A stretch of DNA of 64,000 nucleotides from Pyropia haitanensis (taxonomy: Eukaryota > Rhodophyta > Bangiophyceae > Bangiales > Bangiaceae), in the NCBI GenBank assembly GCA_008729055.1, contig SDUX01000002.1, positions 496,001 through 560,000 on the forward strand, in the 5' to 3' direction. The notes under the pieces are model-generated. The model saw only the letters and a program-made list of their open reading frames with translations, made no database searches and was not told where the DNA came from. Made by a program: the position numbers and the translations under genes. The first letter of the stretch is position 1; each line of letters begins with the position of its first letter. Positions 1-10,618 of the stretch are shown here, one piece after another.

Positions 1-385
1 GGGCCGGCGCCGCGGCGGGGGGGGAGTGTTGCCGGGGGGGTCCCGCGCCGTGCGGTACGCGCGGCGCCAGCGAGGCCGCGTCGGCCACGGTGGCCGCCCG
101 CACCCGCCGCCGCCGCGGCGGTGGCGGCGGCCGGGACACGCGGTCCGCAGGCCGGGCGGGCCGCCCCGCCGCCGTTGGCGCGACGGGCGTCTGGACGGCC
201 GCCGGCTGTCGCCCTCGCGGCCACGCGCCGCGCGGTCGGCGCCGCGGCCGACAATCGAGAGACCCCCACCACCCACGGACTGCAGACGGCGCACGAGGAA
301 GAACAAAGCGTTGGCACAGCAACAAGAAAGGGACTTGCTTGTTGGTCCCCCCCCTCCCCCCCCACAAAAGCCCCCTTCACCGACG
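1..385. other. GC-rich left edge, no supported gene
   Basis: Both strands are open for long stretches because of composition, but no conserved protein segment is recognisable. I see no start codon on the minus strand in the first 300 bases that could begin a gene running off the left edge. It includes the 3' flank of the minus-strand gene that ends at 386, with C runs at about 348-362. Confidence 0.4.
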
Positions 386-1528
386 TTAGCACAGGCTGTT
401 CTCCACCGCCGCGGGGTCCACCCCCTCCCACCCCCCATACCGAAGGTGCACGCCCGTCCCCCGCAGGTGTTCGACAACCAGCCGCCCCGCCCACTCGCTG
501 TTCACCATGGCCAGGTGGAGGGCGGGCGCGAGGAGCCCCCCCCGCAGCACAGAGTCCGACACGTCCAGGCGGGCCCCCCCCCCACACATGACGTGGAGGG
601 TGCGGCCGGCGTCGAGGTGCCCCATGTCCATCGCGGTCCACCGCGCGCCCCGCGGGCGCAGCCGGTAGAGCAGCAGCGGCCGCCCCACCCCGTAATACCG
701 CACCTCATTGAGCGCGTCGGGCGGCGCGTCGACGCCAAACACGTCGACGCAGCTGCCATTGCCGCCGGGCACGCCGCCGGCGCCGACGCCCGCCAGGCCC
801 GCGGCGCCGGCCATGCCGCCGTGCGCGGCGGGGCCCCGCGGGTAGAGGTGGAGCGTCGACCCGACGCGCGTCGCGGTGCCCGTCACGCGGAGGCCACAGA
901 GCGTCGCGGCCGCGCGCGCCGCGGCGGCGCGCAGCGGGGAGATGTCCACCCCGCCGGTGGCGCCAAACACCTCCCACCCCACCCCGGCGGCGCCCGCGGG
1001 GGGGCGCCCCGCCCGCCCGTGCGACGCGGCCGCCGGCGCCGCGGCGGCCACGTCCGCCGCACACGACAGGGCGACGGTCGCCGCGAGGGCGCTCTTGGCG
1101 CCGAGCACCGCGCGGCCGACAATCGCGCCGCGCTTGGCGGTCGTGCGCCCGACGACGGCGAGGGCGTGGAGGGGGGAGTCACACGCGGAGCCGCCGCCCC
1201 CATAGGCCGTGGCAAACGGCGGGGGGGACGTGTGGTTCCCGCCGCCCCTGCCGGCGCCGGCGGCAAAACGGTCGAGGGTGGCCTTGCCCATGACGAGGGA
1301 GGGGCCTTCGAGGACCGCGTCGGTGACGTCCAGGTTGCCGCTCATGATCGCGCCATAGTCGCCAAAGAGGGTAGTGGCGTCCGTGACGGCCGCCACGGTC
1401 GCGGCCGCCGCGGCCACCGTCGCGGCAACGAGCACCGGCAGCAGGCGGTGGACAGGGGGGGGGAGGGGGAGGGGACGCCGATGGGGGGAGGGCGGCCGCC
1501 TCCAAGGGGGGCGCCCGCAACGAGCCAT
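386..1528 (-). CDS. Secreted choice-of-anchor-A-like domain protein
   Basis: The start at 1528 (MARCGRPPWRR) is preferred over an upstream ATG at 1750 because a basic stretch and a hydrophobic Leu/Val/Ala segment (about residues 27-48) follow it, like a signal peptide. The mature part opens with FGDYGAIMSGNLDVTDAVLEG, then LVMGKATLDRFAAG. It closes with LRGGLLAPALHLAM and a G-rich YGGWEG end. This order (gdl..dveG..avgG.atl, then GxLLAP) resembles the choice-of-anchor A / collagen-binding-like domain of extracellular proteins, so an outer-surface or cell-wall role is inferred. The product is 380 aa with no intron or frame break. No sortase-type or GPI-type C-terminal signal is visible. The family call rests on motif resemblance by eye, and the precise function is unknown. 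Confidence 0.6.
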   Translation of the reverse strand: MARCGRPPWRRPPSPHRRPLPLPPPVHRLLPVLVAATVAAAAATVAAVTDATTLFGDYGAIMSGNLDVTDAVLEGPSLVMGKATLDRFAAGAGRGGGNHTSPPPFATAYGGGGSACDSPLHALAVVGRTTAKRGAIVGRAVLGAKSALAATVALSCAADVAAAAPAAASHGRAGRPPAGAAGVGWEVFGATGGVDISPLRAAAARAAATLCGLRVTGTATRVGSTLHLYPRGPAAHGGMAGAAGLAGVGAGGVPGGNGSCVDVFGVDAPPDALNEVRYYGVGRPLLLYRLRPRGARWTAMDMGHLDAGRTLHVMCGGGARLDVSDSVLRGGLLAPALHLAMVNSEWAGRLVVEHLRGTGVHLRYGGWEGVDPAAVENSLC

Positions 1529-2445
1529 CGTGCCGGCACGCAGCTTGGCGGAAGGGGAAGAGGAACCAGGGACACGGGAGGGGGAAGGGGCGGAGCGACC
1601 GCGGCGACGTGGCGGGGAGGAGGTCCCCCCAGCGCCACCCGCGGCGGTCGCGTGGCACGACAAATCCGGCGCAACTGCTCCTGTGTCAGTCACACACAAA
1701 ATCCGCCCGCGCCGCTGCGGCATCCCACTTTTCAAGCGCACGCCAGCCACGTGGAGGGGGTGGAACGCGGACCGCGAGGGTCCCCCCCCCCCCGTTAGCG
1801 CGCGGGTGTCTCCCCCTCCGCTCCCTCTTCGGCCCCCCCCCGCCCTCTCGTACCTCCACTGGCGCCCGCCCTGTCCGCCAAACCCCCCCGCGCGGCACCG
1901 CCCTCATTCCCCGTAGCGTCAAACAACGGCCGCTTCCCAGCGGCATCGACCGCTACGACGACGCCCTCTGCCAGATCCCCTCGCCCCCCCCCCCCCCCCC
2001 CGCCCACACGCCGCTCCACTCTGACCGCCACCGCCACCGCCACCACTGCTGCCGCGGCGGCCACCCCCTGCGTCTCGGAACGACTGCGGCCACCACCACC
2101 ATGCACGGGCCGCCGCCGCGGCGGGCACCGCGCCACGCAGGCAGGCAGCCACGCGCGCGGTGGCCGCCCCCGCAACGGCGGCGCCACGCGGCGGCGGCGG
2201 CGACGGCGGCAACGGCGGCGACGGTGGCGGTGACGGCGGTGGTCGTGGCGGTGTGTCGGGGGGAGAGTGGCGGCAAAGAATGCAACGGGAGGGTGACCAG
2301 CTCCACGCTCCGCATCCTTGCCGCCCGCGTCGCTGCCAGTGGATGCTGGCCCAGCTCCCGACGGCGTCGGCGGCCGCCGCGGTGGCCGCCGTCGCCTGCC
2401 GCACCAGTTGGGGGGAGCTCCACCAGGCGGCGTTCGTCACCAACG
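1529..2445. other. Intergenic region upstream of the 386-1528 gene
   Basis: Pyrimidine-rich, with C runs (1786-1796, 1982-2000, 2495-2512 nearby). It lies between two minus-strand genes. A possible last exon of the MMAB gene could sit here, because that gene has a donor-like CAG|GTGCGG at about 2613. I could not identify a conserved segment to prove it. Overlapping open frames on both strands look compositional. Confidence 0.35.
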
Positions 2446-3185
2446 TCAAGCACCCGCCTTGCCCATAGACGGTGGACGACCGACCCCCTCCCCCCCGCCC
2501 CCCCCCCACCCCCCTACCAACCCCCCCTGGTCGTGCGGCCACCAATCAAGGGAGGGGTGCCCCCCCCTCCCCGCCCCCCCCCCTCCGGCCACCCCCCCCG
2601 CCCCCTCCCGCACCTGCCACCGCCTGTACGGCACGTCGCCCTCCCCCGATTCCGCCGCCGCCACCCGCGCGGCGGCAAACAGAAAGTCCGAGCTCCGGTT
2701 GAGCACCCGCAGCACCCCCCCAATGCCGCCGCCCCCGTCTGCCCCCCCCCCGCGGCGGCGCCCCCCCCCCGCTCCGCCGCGACCGCCGCGACCGCCCGCT
2801 CCGCGCGGCGGACGACCGCGCGGGCGGTGTGGACCCCGCCCCCCCCCGGCAGGAGGAAGCCACGCACCGGCCCCGCGGCGGCGTCCAGCTCGTCCGTCCA
2901 CGCCTCGAGCACCCGCACCGCCGCGGCCGCGTCGTACGCCACGTACGCGGCGCGCGCGTCGGGGGTGGCCGCCGCGGCGGCCGCGGGGGGGGTGCCGACG
3001 ACCGCGGCGGCGTCAAAGAGGAGGGCCTGCGCCCAGCGGAGGCGGGCAGCGAGCAGCGGCGGGCGGCCGCCGGTGTGGGCGGGGGGGAGCACGCCAAAGG
3101 GGGATGGCAGCGGCGGTGGGGGGGGGGGGGGACGGAGGGGGGAGGGGGGGGGGGAGCGCCCGCCGTCAAGTCCGGTTGGGGGGGG

Positions 3186-3226
<41 letters not shown>

Positions 3227-3519
3227 GTGCAGGCCCGCGATCGCGACGCCGAGCGCGACGACCGCCTCGTCGAGGTCGCCGAGCGCGGCAAACGTTGGCG
3301 CCGTCTTGGCCGCCCGCTCGCCCGTGAAGAGCGCCGACGTGCCGCCGTCGCCGGTGCGGGTGTAGAGGGCGGACTTGGGCGCCACCGCCGCCGCCGCCGC
3401 CGCCGCCGCCGCGGGCGGTAGGTCCCCGGACGCGTCCCCCGACGGGGGAGGGGTAGCCGCCGACGCTGTGGGACGGGTGGTCGCTACGTGCCGGCGAGGG
3501 GGGCGGCCGCCGCCGCCGC

Positions 3520-3557
<38 letters not shown>

Positions 3558-3709
3558 CCGCCGCCGCCGCCGCCGCCGCCGGGCGTCGACGGCCAACGGC
3601 CGGCGCGGCGGCCAGACCCCGTCGCCGCCGCCGCTGCCGCTGCCAATGCCGCCGTCGCCGCTCCTGGCGTGCGGCGCGGGACAGCGTGGCGCAGCAGGGA
3701 GAGCCACAT
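2446..3709 (-). CDS. MMAB: Cob(I)alamin adenosyltransferase (PduO/MMAB type), frame broken twice
   Basis: It transfers adenosyl from ATP to cob(I)alamin, making adenosylcobalamin for methylmalonyl-CoA mutase, normally in mitochondria. The start at 3709 gives MWLSLLRHAVPRR, a plausible targeting peptide, then Gly/Ser/Ala homopolymers. Signature parts appear in order: SALYTRTGDGGTSALFTGER and FAALGDLDEAVVALG (frame 1); LRWAQALLFDAAA, LEAWTDELDAAAG, GFLLPGG and HTARAVVRRAERAV (frame 2); VLNRSSDFLFAAAR (frame 3). The first frame change lies within about 3075-3230, among G runs and a GGC repeat. The second lies near 2743-2772, a C-rich run. No GT-AG intron fits, so homopolymer indels are the simplest reading. 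Past Arg-Trp-Gln (about 2614) the frame becomes low complexity to 2446. A donor-like GTGCGG follows, so the true C terminus may be in another exon. Confidence 0.85.
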
Positions 3710-4993
3710 GGTGAGCGCGGCGGAAGGAAGCGTGCGCCGGGGGGGGGTGGCGGCGCGGGGACGGCGCGCCGCGCAGTGGCGGCGGGCGGGGGTGTGGGTG
3801 CCGCGGGGGGCGCGACCACGCCAACGACAGCTGGATGGGTCAGGACGGTCGGTCCCCATCTATAGCTGGATGTTTCAGAACGGTGTCGGAGTATCGCCCC
3901 ACGTGTCCAAAAAAAAAGAGTTTGTCGGGAACCTTCGCCGTGAATCTTGGCCGGCGGAGCGCTCCCTCGTCTGTGTTGGTGAGCCCGTGGCGTCAGCGTC
4001 GGCGGACGCGCCGCCGCGCCCGCCACGCAACAGGGCACCCCTGCGCACCGACGGCCGGACCGCTGGTCTCTCCTGGCGCCCCTCCCCTCCCCCCCCGACT
4101 GCACTTGTCGGCCGGCTGGCCGCCTCCGCGGCGGGGGGTCGGCGGCGCGCGCCACCCCGACTGCTACCGGCCAACAAACAGGATGCGCGGTCCCCCGCGT
4201 CTACCTACAGAGTTGCCAGGCGCGCCGACCGACAGGGAGGGCCGCTGGCGTGGCGGAAACCGCGCGGTGGTACCCCCACACCACGTGGCGGTCGGCTTCC
4301 CCGCCTCCCCCTTCCGCACCTTGCCGTCGACCGCGGCCGGCGCACCCCCTCCCGCCGGGGCGCCGGCGGACTGATGAGCACCCCCACGGTCCATCGGGCG
4401 GTGCAAAGCGCCGCGGGGGGTGCTCCCGTCGTCCCCCCTTTGGGTGACGCACGTGCTGCTGCGTGGTCGCCGCTCATCGGTTGACCGCGCCCGTCCGCGC
4501 GCTTGGTACGTGGCCTACAAGAGCGGCGGGGTGGATGAGCACAGGGCGGGAAACAAGACCGGAAGTAGGGCCACGCTGTTGATGAGAGGGGTGGCCAGGG
4601 GAGGGGAGAGGCGGGAGGGGCGGCGCTTTTGTAGCCAGAGGGCGGAGCGGAGGGGGGGTGCCCGCGGTCGCCGCGGCAGCCCAGCGGCGGCGGCAGCAAC
4701 CGCAGCGCGCCGTGCACGCGGGGCGGCACGGGCGGCTGCCCCCCTGCCCACACCCCACGCCCCAAGGGCACGGCGCTCCGCGGGCACACCCGTCGCGTCG
4801 ACGGCGGGCCACACCCGCCGTCGGCGCCGCCGCCGCGCCGCGCCGCGGCGGTCTTGACCCACCGCGGCGCGGCGGGGGCGGTCGTCCCCGCCGCCGCGTC
4901 GTCGCGGTGGTCGTCCGGCACGCGACCCCCCCCCCCCCCCCGCCACCCGCCCGTTCACGGCAACCGCCGCGGTTGCACGCACCCGCGTGCACC
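3710..4993. other. Divergent intergenic region between MMAB and the Hint gene
   Basis: 1.28 kb separating the MMAB start (minus) from the Hint-protein start (plus), so it should hold both promoters. It contains one lower-GC patch (about 3840-3960) with an A9 run at 3909-3917. There is no supported coding segment. The long open frames on both strands here have no conserved motif. Confidence 0.4.
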
Positions 4994-5854
4994 ATGGCCC
5001 GCCACCCGTGCCGGCGGGTGCGGTGGACGACCACCACCGCCGCCGCGGCGGCGGCGGCGGCGGCGGCGCTCCTCGTCGGCCGCGGCGCGGCGCACAACGT
5101 CACGCTCGACGTGGCGGGGCACGTCCCCCCCGGGGTGTTCCCCCCCCCCCCCCCCCCCCCGGCTTCCTGCCCCTCCCCCCTTCCCCCCTCGGCGGCAGCC
5201 CGTCCCACACCCCCACCCGCCCGGCGGCGGCGGCGGCCGCTCCGGCACCGCCGTCGCGGGGCCCCCCCCTCGGTCATCCGCTTCCTCCCCTTCCTCCACA
5301 CCTACCGCCGGGGCACCGCGGACGTGCCCGCCGCCGCGTGTGGCGGCGGCGCCACCACCCTCACCCTCTCGGCGGTGACGCCGTCGACGGGCGCCGACGC
5401 CGCGGCGGGCGCGCTGCGCGTGCCGCACGCGGCCATGGCCATGGACGGCGCCGCGTGTGCGGGCGGCGGGTACCTCACCCTCCTCCCGGCCGCGGCCGTC
5501 GGCTACGCCGACCGCGCCGCCGCGCTGGGCGTCGCGCACCGGCGGGCGGCGGTGCTCGGCCACCCGGCCGCGGCGCGCGTGTTCCGCGCGCTGTGGGGGA
5601 CCGCCGAGTTTTGGGTCGGCTACGAGTCCACCGGCGCCCGCGTGTGTGGGAGTGGGAAGGGGGGGGGGGGAGGGGCGCCCCCGCGGGGGAGCTATCGCTG
5701 TGGCACGCGCCGCCGTCGGGGTGGGTGCGGTATGAGGGGGAGACCCTGGGGGGGGGGCGTGCCGTCGCCGTCCCGCCGGGCGTCGGCGCCGTGTCCACGT
5801 TCCCGCCCGTCACGGCGGCGCGCGCGGGCACCGCCCACGGCGCCACCGCCACCG

Positions 5855-5886
<32 letters not shown>

Positions 5887-6760
5887 GCTGCACCCGCCGT
5901 CGAGTCGTCATTGCCAGCACCAGCACCACCGGCAGAGCCCGGGGTGTGCGTGTGGGTCGACGCGTCGGCGCGGCAGTTTGTCGACGCGGCCGACGCGGGC
6001 GGCGGCGGCGGCGGCACCGCCGCCGCCCCCGGCACCGCCGCGTGCTTCCCCGCCACCGCGGTGGTGGCGTTGCCGAATGGGAGTGCCGTGCCGGTCACGG
6101 CGGTAGCGACGGGGTCGGTCGTGTGCGCGGCGCCACGGGCGGGGGCGGCGGCGGCGGCGGGTGTGGGGGGGGGGGGGAGGGGGGGGGGGGTGCGCCGATG
6201 GGGGGCGCGGCTCGCCCGTGCACGCGTGGAGCCACCGGGACGCCGCGGCGGTCGCCACGTTTACGCGCCTGGCGTGGGCGCGGCTGCCGCCGCCGCCGCC
6301 GCCGCCGCTGTCGCCGCCGCTGTCGCCGCCGTCGCCGCCGTCGGACGACGCGCGGCGGCGGCGGCGGCCGCGGCGGCCGCCGCTCCCCATGGCCGGCACG
6401 CTGACCCTCTCTGGCGGCCACCTGCTGCCGGTTCCCCCAACGGGCGCGCTCGTGCCGGCGCGGTCGCTCCGCGTCGGCGACGCGGTGACGCTCGCCGACG
6501 GCGGCGGCGGCACCATCACCGCCGTCACGCGCCGCGTCCGCGGCGTTGGCCTGTACAACCCGCACCCGGCGGCGGGGAGCTTGGTCGTCGACGGCGTCGC
6601 GGTCAGCGCGTATACCGACGCGCTGCCGCCGGCGGTGGCACACGCGGCGCTGGGCGTGGCGCGGGTCGCGTGGGGGGGGTGGGGGGGGGGGGGGGGGGGG
6701 GTCGCCGCCGCCGCCGCCGCCGGCCGCGCCGCGCTGCGGTGGGCGCGCCGCCGCGGGTGA
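4994..6760 (+). CDS. Secreted protein with C-terminal Hedgehog-type Hint (autoprocessing) domain, frame broken twice
   Basis: The start at 4994 (MARHPCRRVRW) is followed by a Thr/Ala/Leu hydrophobic signal peptide ending near RGAAHNVTLDV. The N-terminal secreted part (about 4994-6000) matches nothing I recognise. The C-terminal part is a Hint module. It begins at ACFPATAVVALPNGSAVPVT (Cys codon 6043-6045, with F-P after it as in Hedgehog). Then come SPVHAWSHRD, LTLSGGHLLPV (His codon 6419-6421, in the place of the TxxH motif, with Ser replacing Thr), LVPARSLRVGDAVTL and GSLVVDGVAVSAYT. Hint domains cleave their own N side and can esterify the released part with a sterol or another nucleophile. 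Here the usual SCYA near the end is SAYT, and little follows it, so a sterol-binding tail looks short or absent. The frame changes at the G run 5659-5670 and again at 6165-6190. The conserved sequence continues across both, so indels are likely. Confidence 0.75.
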
Positions 6761-7134
6761 GCGGGGAGCGCACGCGACGGTTGCCGGTGGGGCGGGCGGG
6801 GGGGGGGGCGGGAAGGGGGGCGCGCGCCACGGCGGGACGCGACCGGGACGGCAGACGGTGCGCAGACGGCCACGGGAGGGCACGAGGCGGCGGGCGTGCC
6901 GCCAAGAATAAAAAAAATAGAAACGCCGCAGGGGCAGGGGACGGTACGGGGTCTCGGCCGCGGTCGGCGGGACGCCCGCGGTCGGGCGGCCCCGCGCGCG
7001 ACGCCCAGGCGGACGCTACACCCCGCCGCCGCCACACCGCGGCGGTCACCCGCCGAGGCGCTCGTCCAAGCGGTCACCCCCCCCTCCCCCCCCCCACCCC
7101 CCCCCCCCCCCCGGCGTGCCACCCCCCCCCCCCC
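6761..7134. other. Convergent 3' region
   Basis: Space between the tails of the Hint gene (plus) and the TsaD gene (minus). An AATAAA at 6907-6912, about 150 bases after the Hint stop, could serve as a polyadenylation signal for the plus-strand gene. Long C runs occur at 7077-7132. No coding segment is supported. Confidence 0.4.
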
Positions 7135-9000
7135 TCACCCCTCCCGCCCGCCCAGCGGCCAGCGCGCCCGCACCGCCCAGCCGTGGCGCTCGTTGGCGAC
7201 CCCCCCCCGCAGCCGCTCCGCCGCCGCCCACGCGACCATCACCCCATTGTCCGTGCACAGCGCCGGCGGCGGCACGACGAGGGACCAGCCGGGCGTCGCG
7301 GCGACGACGCCCGCCAGCGCGGACCGCACCGCCGCGTTGGCCGCTACGCCGCCCGCGACGACCAGCGTGTTGACGGGGGGGGGAGGGGGGGGGGGGGGCG
7401 CCCCCGCCGTCGCCGCTGTCGTTGGCCGCCGCCGCCGCCGCCGCCGCGGCGGCGGCCCGCTCCGCGTCGGCCACCACCGCCGCCACCGCCGTGGCCGTCC
7501 GCTGCTCCAGGTGCCGCACCGCCACCCGCTGGAACGACGCCGCCACGTCGGCGCGGGCGCGGTCGCTCAGCCCCTCCCCCCCCGCCCCCCCCCCAGCCGC
7601 GCCACCGCGGTGCGGACCGACGTTTTGAGCCCCGCAAACGAAAAGTCACACCCCCGCCGCCGCGACAGCGGCACCGGGAAGGGCACGGCGGTGGCGTTGC
7701 CGCGGGCGGCGAGCGCCTCGAGGGCGGGCCCGCCGCCGGCGGCCACGTCCAAGCCGAGGAGGCGGGCGGTCTTGTCAAACGCCTCGCCGGCAGCGTCGTC
7801 GAGGGTGCCCCCGAGGACCGTATAGTCGCCAACGCCGCGTGCGAGGAGCAGCTGGCAGTGGCCGCCGCTGATGAGGAGGGTGAGGAAGGGAAAGGCAACG
7901 GCGGGGACAAACGGAGGGGGCGCCGGCGACGGCGGCGGCGGCAGGGCGCCGCCGCCGCGGGCGACGGGTGGGGGTGGGGGGGGGGCGCCGCCACGGGTGT
8001 CCGCGGCGGCGACCGCCGCGGGGGGCGGCACCCCCTCGGGCGGCGCCGGCGGCGGCACCCCCCCCCCCGGCAGGCGCGCGACGAGCACGTGCGCCTCCAG
8101 GTGGTTGACCGTCACCAGCGGCACGTCCGCCGCGGCCGCCGCGGCGACCGCCGCCCGCGCGCCGACGCGCAGGCACACCTCCAGCCCCGGCCCCGCGGTC
8201 ACGCCCACCGCGTCCACCTCATCCGCGGCGACGCCCGCCGCGGCGAGCGCCGCCGCCACCACCCCCTCCACCGCCGCCGCGTGCGCGTCGCGCGCGAGCG
8301 ACGGCACCACCCCGCCGTACGCGCGGTGGACGTGCGCCTGGCCCGCCGTCGCGGCGCCAAGGATGACCCCCCGTGACGACACGACCGCCGCGGCCGTGTC
8401 GTCGCACGACGTTTCAATGCCAAGGACGAGGAAGGTGCCGGCGGTGGCGGCCGCCGCGGCCGCCGCGGCCGAGTCTCCCACCGGCGGCAGCCCGGTCGCG
8501 GCCGCCGCCGCGGCACGACGGGCGGTGCGGCGGGCGCGGCCGGCGGCGAGCCAGTCGGGGGGGAGCCGCAGCGACCGGTCAAAGGAGGGCACCGCCTCGC
8601 CACGCGCGTTGACCGCCGCGTCGGCGCCGCCGGGCGGGCGCACCGCCTTGGCCTGGCCGACCGTCGCCAGCCGCTGCTGCCGACGGGTGGGCGTGGCCGT
8701 GCGCGTCGGGGGCACCCCCGCCGGGGCGGCACCGGCGGGCACCCCCGACGGGGTCCCCCCCCCCCCCCCGCGGCGGTCGCCGTCGACGCCAGCCGCCGCC
8801 GGCGGCGGCACGCGGCCAGCGTCCCCCCCCCCCACCCCCCCCGCCACCGCCGCCGCGGCAGCCACGCCAGCGGCACCCCCACCCCCACCAGCCGCCGCCG
8901 CGGCACGCCCGGCGGCGGTGCACAGGCGTGGCGCGGCGCGCGCGGCGGCGGCGCCGACGCGTGACCGCAGCGCCGCGGGGTGGGCGGCGGAAAACGCCAT
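7135..9000 (-). CDS. OSGEPL1: tRNA N6-adenosine threonylcarbamoyltransferase (TsaD/Qri7/OSGEPL1 type), frame broken twice
   Basis: It catalyses the threonylcarbamoyl transfer that forms t6A37 in ANN-decoding tRNAs. The start at 9000 gives [16 protein letters not shown] followed by about 185 Ala/Gly/Pro-rich residues, consistent with an organelle-targeted (Qri7-like) form. The catalytic part is clear: [15 protein letters not shown] (about 193), [18 protein letters not shown] with the metal-binding histidines, [45 protein letters not shown] and [11 protein letters not shown]. After the C runs at 7571-7594 the reading moves to another frame ([20 protein letters not shown]). After the run at 7374-7398 it moves again ([16 protein letters not shown], then [17 protein letters not shown]). 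The family order is complete, so indels in homopolymers are more likely than decay. It is divergent from UFSP2 across a minisatellite. Confidence 0.88.
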
Positions 9001-9670
9001 GGCCGTGGCGGTGAGGGGCGGGGGGGGGGGGGGGGGAGTATGGCACGTGCACAGGCACAGAGGTGAAAAGGGGATGGGGACGCGGGGGGGGGGGGGGGGG
9101 CGGGAGGGGAAGAGAGGTGGACGCGGGGGGGAAAGAGAGGTGGACGCGGGGGGAAAGAGAGGTGGACGCGGGGGGGAAAGAGAGGTGGACGCGGGGGGAA
9201 AGAGAGGTGGACGCGGGAAGAGAGGTGGACGCGGGGGAAGAGGTGGACGCGGGGGGGAAGAGAGGTGGACGCGGGGGGGAAAGAGAGGTGGACGCGGGGG
9301 GAAAGAGAGGTGGACGCGGGGGAGAAAGAGAGGTGGACGCGGGGGAGAAAGAGAGGTGGACGCGGGGGAGAAAGAGAGGTGGACCCGGGGGAGAAAGAGA
9401 GGTGGACCCGGGGGGGAAGAGAGGTGGACCCGGGGGGGGGGGGGGGGGGAGCCCAGATGTGGATGGGGGTGGGGGTGGTGTCGCCGGCGGCGGGGATCCG
9501 TCGTGTTCTTGGTCGGCCTCCGTGGTCGAGGTCTTCCTCGTTTGTGCCACGTGTCCCGTGCGCCCAAGCTCCGGGTGGCGCCGGTGGCTGCCACTGCCAT
9601 CAACGCGACGGCCGGCCGCGTGCCCCCCCCTCCCTCTATGCACACCCCACCTGCCCACACCCCCACCGTC
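9001..9670. other. Divergent promoter region of TsaD and UFSP2
   Basis: 670 bases between two divergent start codons. More than half is occupied by the minisatellite listed separately. The remaining 230 bases before UFSP2 (9445-9670) contain mixed sequence with no core promoter motif that I can defend. Confidence 0.45.
9102..9445 (+). repeat. Minisatellite, 20-22-bp GGTGGACGCGGGGG(G)AAAGAGA units
   Basis: About 16 head-to-tail copies of a purine-rich unit with core GAGAGGTGGACGCGGGGG. Units vary by G-run length and by loss of AAAGA. The last few copies change GGACGC to GGACCC, so variants are clustered as expected for unequal exchange or slippage. The array sits between the divergent start codons of TsaD and UFSP2. 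It has strong strand asymmetry (G on plus). Unit-to-unit contact, with no unique spacers, rules out a CRISPR array. Confidence 0.9.
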
Positions 9671-9818
9671 ATGGCCGGCCCCCTGGTCTTGACCGCTGCC
9701 GCCGCCGCGGCGGCGGCGGCCGCCACCACCACCCCCGCCGCCCTCGTCGGCGTCGACACGACGGGCCTCTTTGTCGTCGCCGTCCCCGATGCCGCGCCGC
9801 CGTCCCCCCCACCCCCCC

Positions 9819-9850
<32 letters not shown>

Positions 9851-10160
9851 CCCGTCGCGCCACCCCCTCCGCCCCTGCCCCCACTGTCGATAGAAGCGGT
9901 GGCGGCAGCGGCGACGACGGTGCTGTCCCACCTGCCGCCGCCGCTGGCGGTGGTGGGCGTCGTGCTGCCCGCCGCTGGCGCACGGCCAGGGGACGCGGCG
10001 GCACCAGCGGCGGCCCCGCCGCCGCCGCCACGACCGCCGTGGCTCCCCGCCCGCCACGCGTGGGAGGGACTGCCGCTGCTACGGGCAGCCGACAATGGTA
10101 GTGCCGGCGGGGAGGTGGCGGTCTTTGTGGGGGGTACCGGCCGCGCCGGCGACAGCGACA

Positions 10161-10191
<31 letters not shown>

Positions 10192-10573
10192 TGGTGGTGG
10201 CGGCGGCGGCGGCGGCGGCGACGGCTGGGCGGCGGTGCGGGTGGAGGCGACCGCCGCCGCGACCGCCGCCGCGTGGGCGCCCTACGTGCTCCTCCGGTGG
10301 GTGGCGGTGCTGCCGGCGACGACGGCGGCCGCCACCGTCGCGGCGGTGGTGGGCATCCGCCACCGGGGGGTGGACGTGCGCGTCGGCGGGCCGGATGGGG
10401 GCGACGCGGGGGGAGCGGGCACCGTCGCGGAGCTGCTAGCGGGGGTGCCGCCGCCGGGGGTCAAGTCCACCGGCCGCGGCGGCGGCGACGGTGGCGGCGC
10501 GGCCGCCGCGGCCGCGCCGGCAGCGGACGCGCCACCACCGCGCCACGGGCGAGGGCGTGCCCGCCGCGGCGGC

Positions 10574-10618
<45 letters not shown>

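Noticed and set aside
4987..8376. A 1129-codon plus-strand open frame
   Set aside because: Only its 5670-6170 part is coding (Hint protein, middle frame). The rest is antisense to TsaD or Gly/Arg/Pro noise kept open by GC content.
9102..9445. CRISPR array
   Set aside because: Units abut with no unique spacers and vary gradually. This is a eukaryotic minisatellite in a nuclear genome.
7871..9670. In-frame extension upstream of UFSP2, giving a 1383-codon open frame
   Set aside because: It runs antisense through the conserved TsaD catalytic domain and through the minisatellite. The ATG at 9671 directly begins the UFSP2-like sequence.
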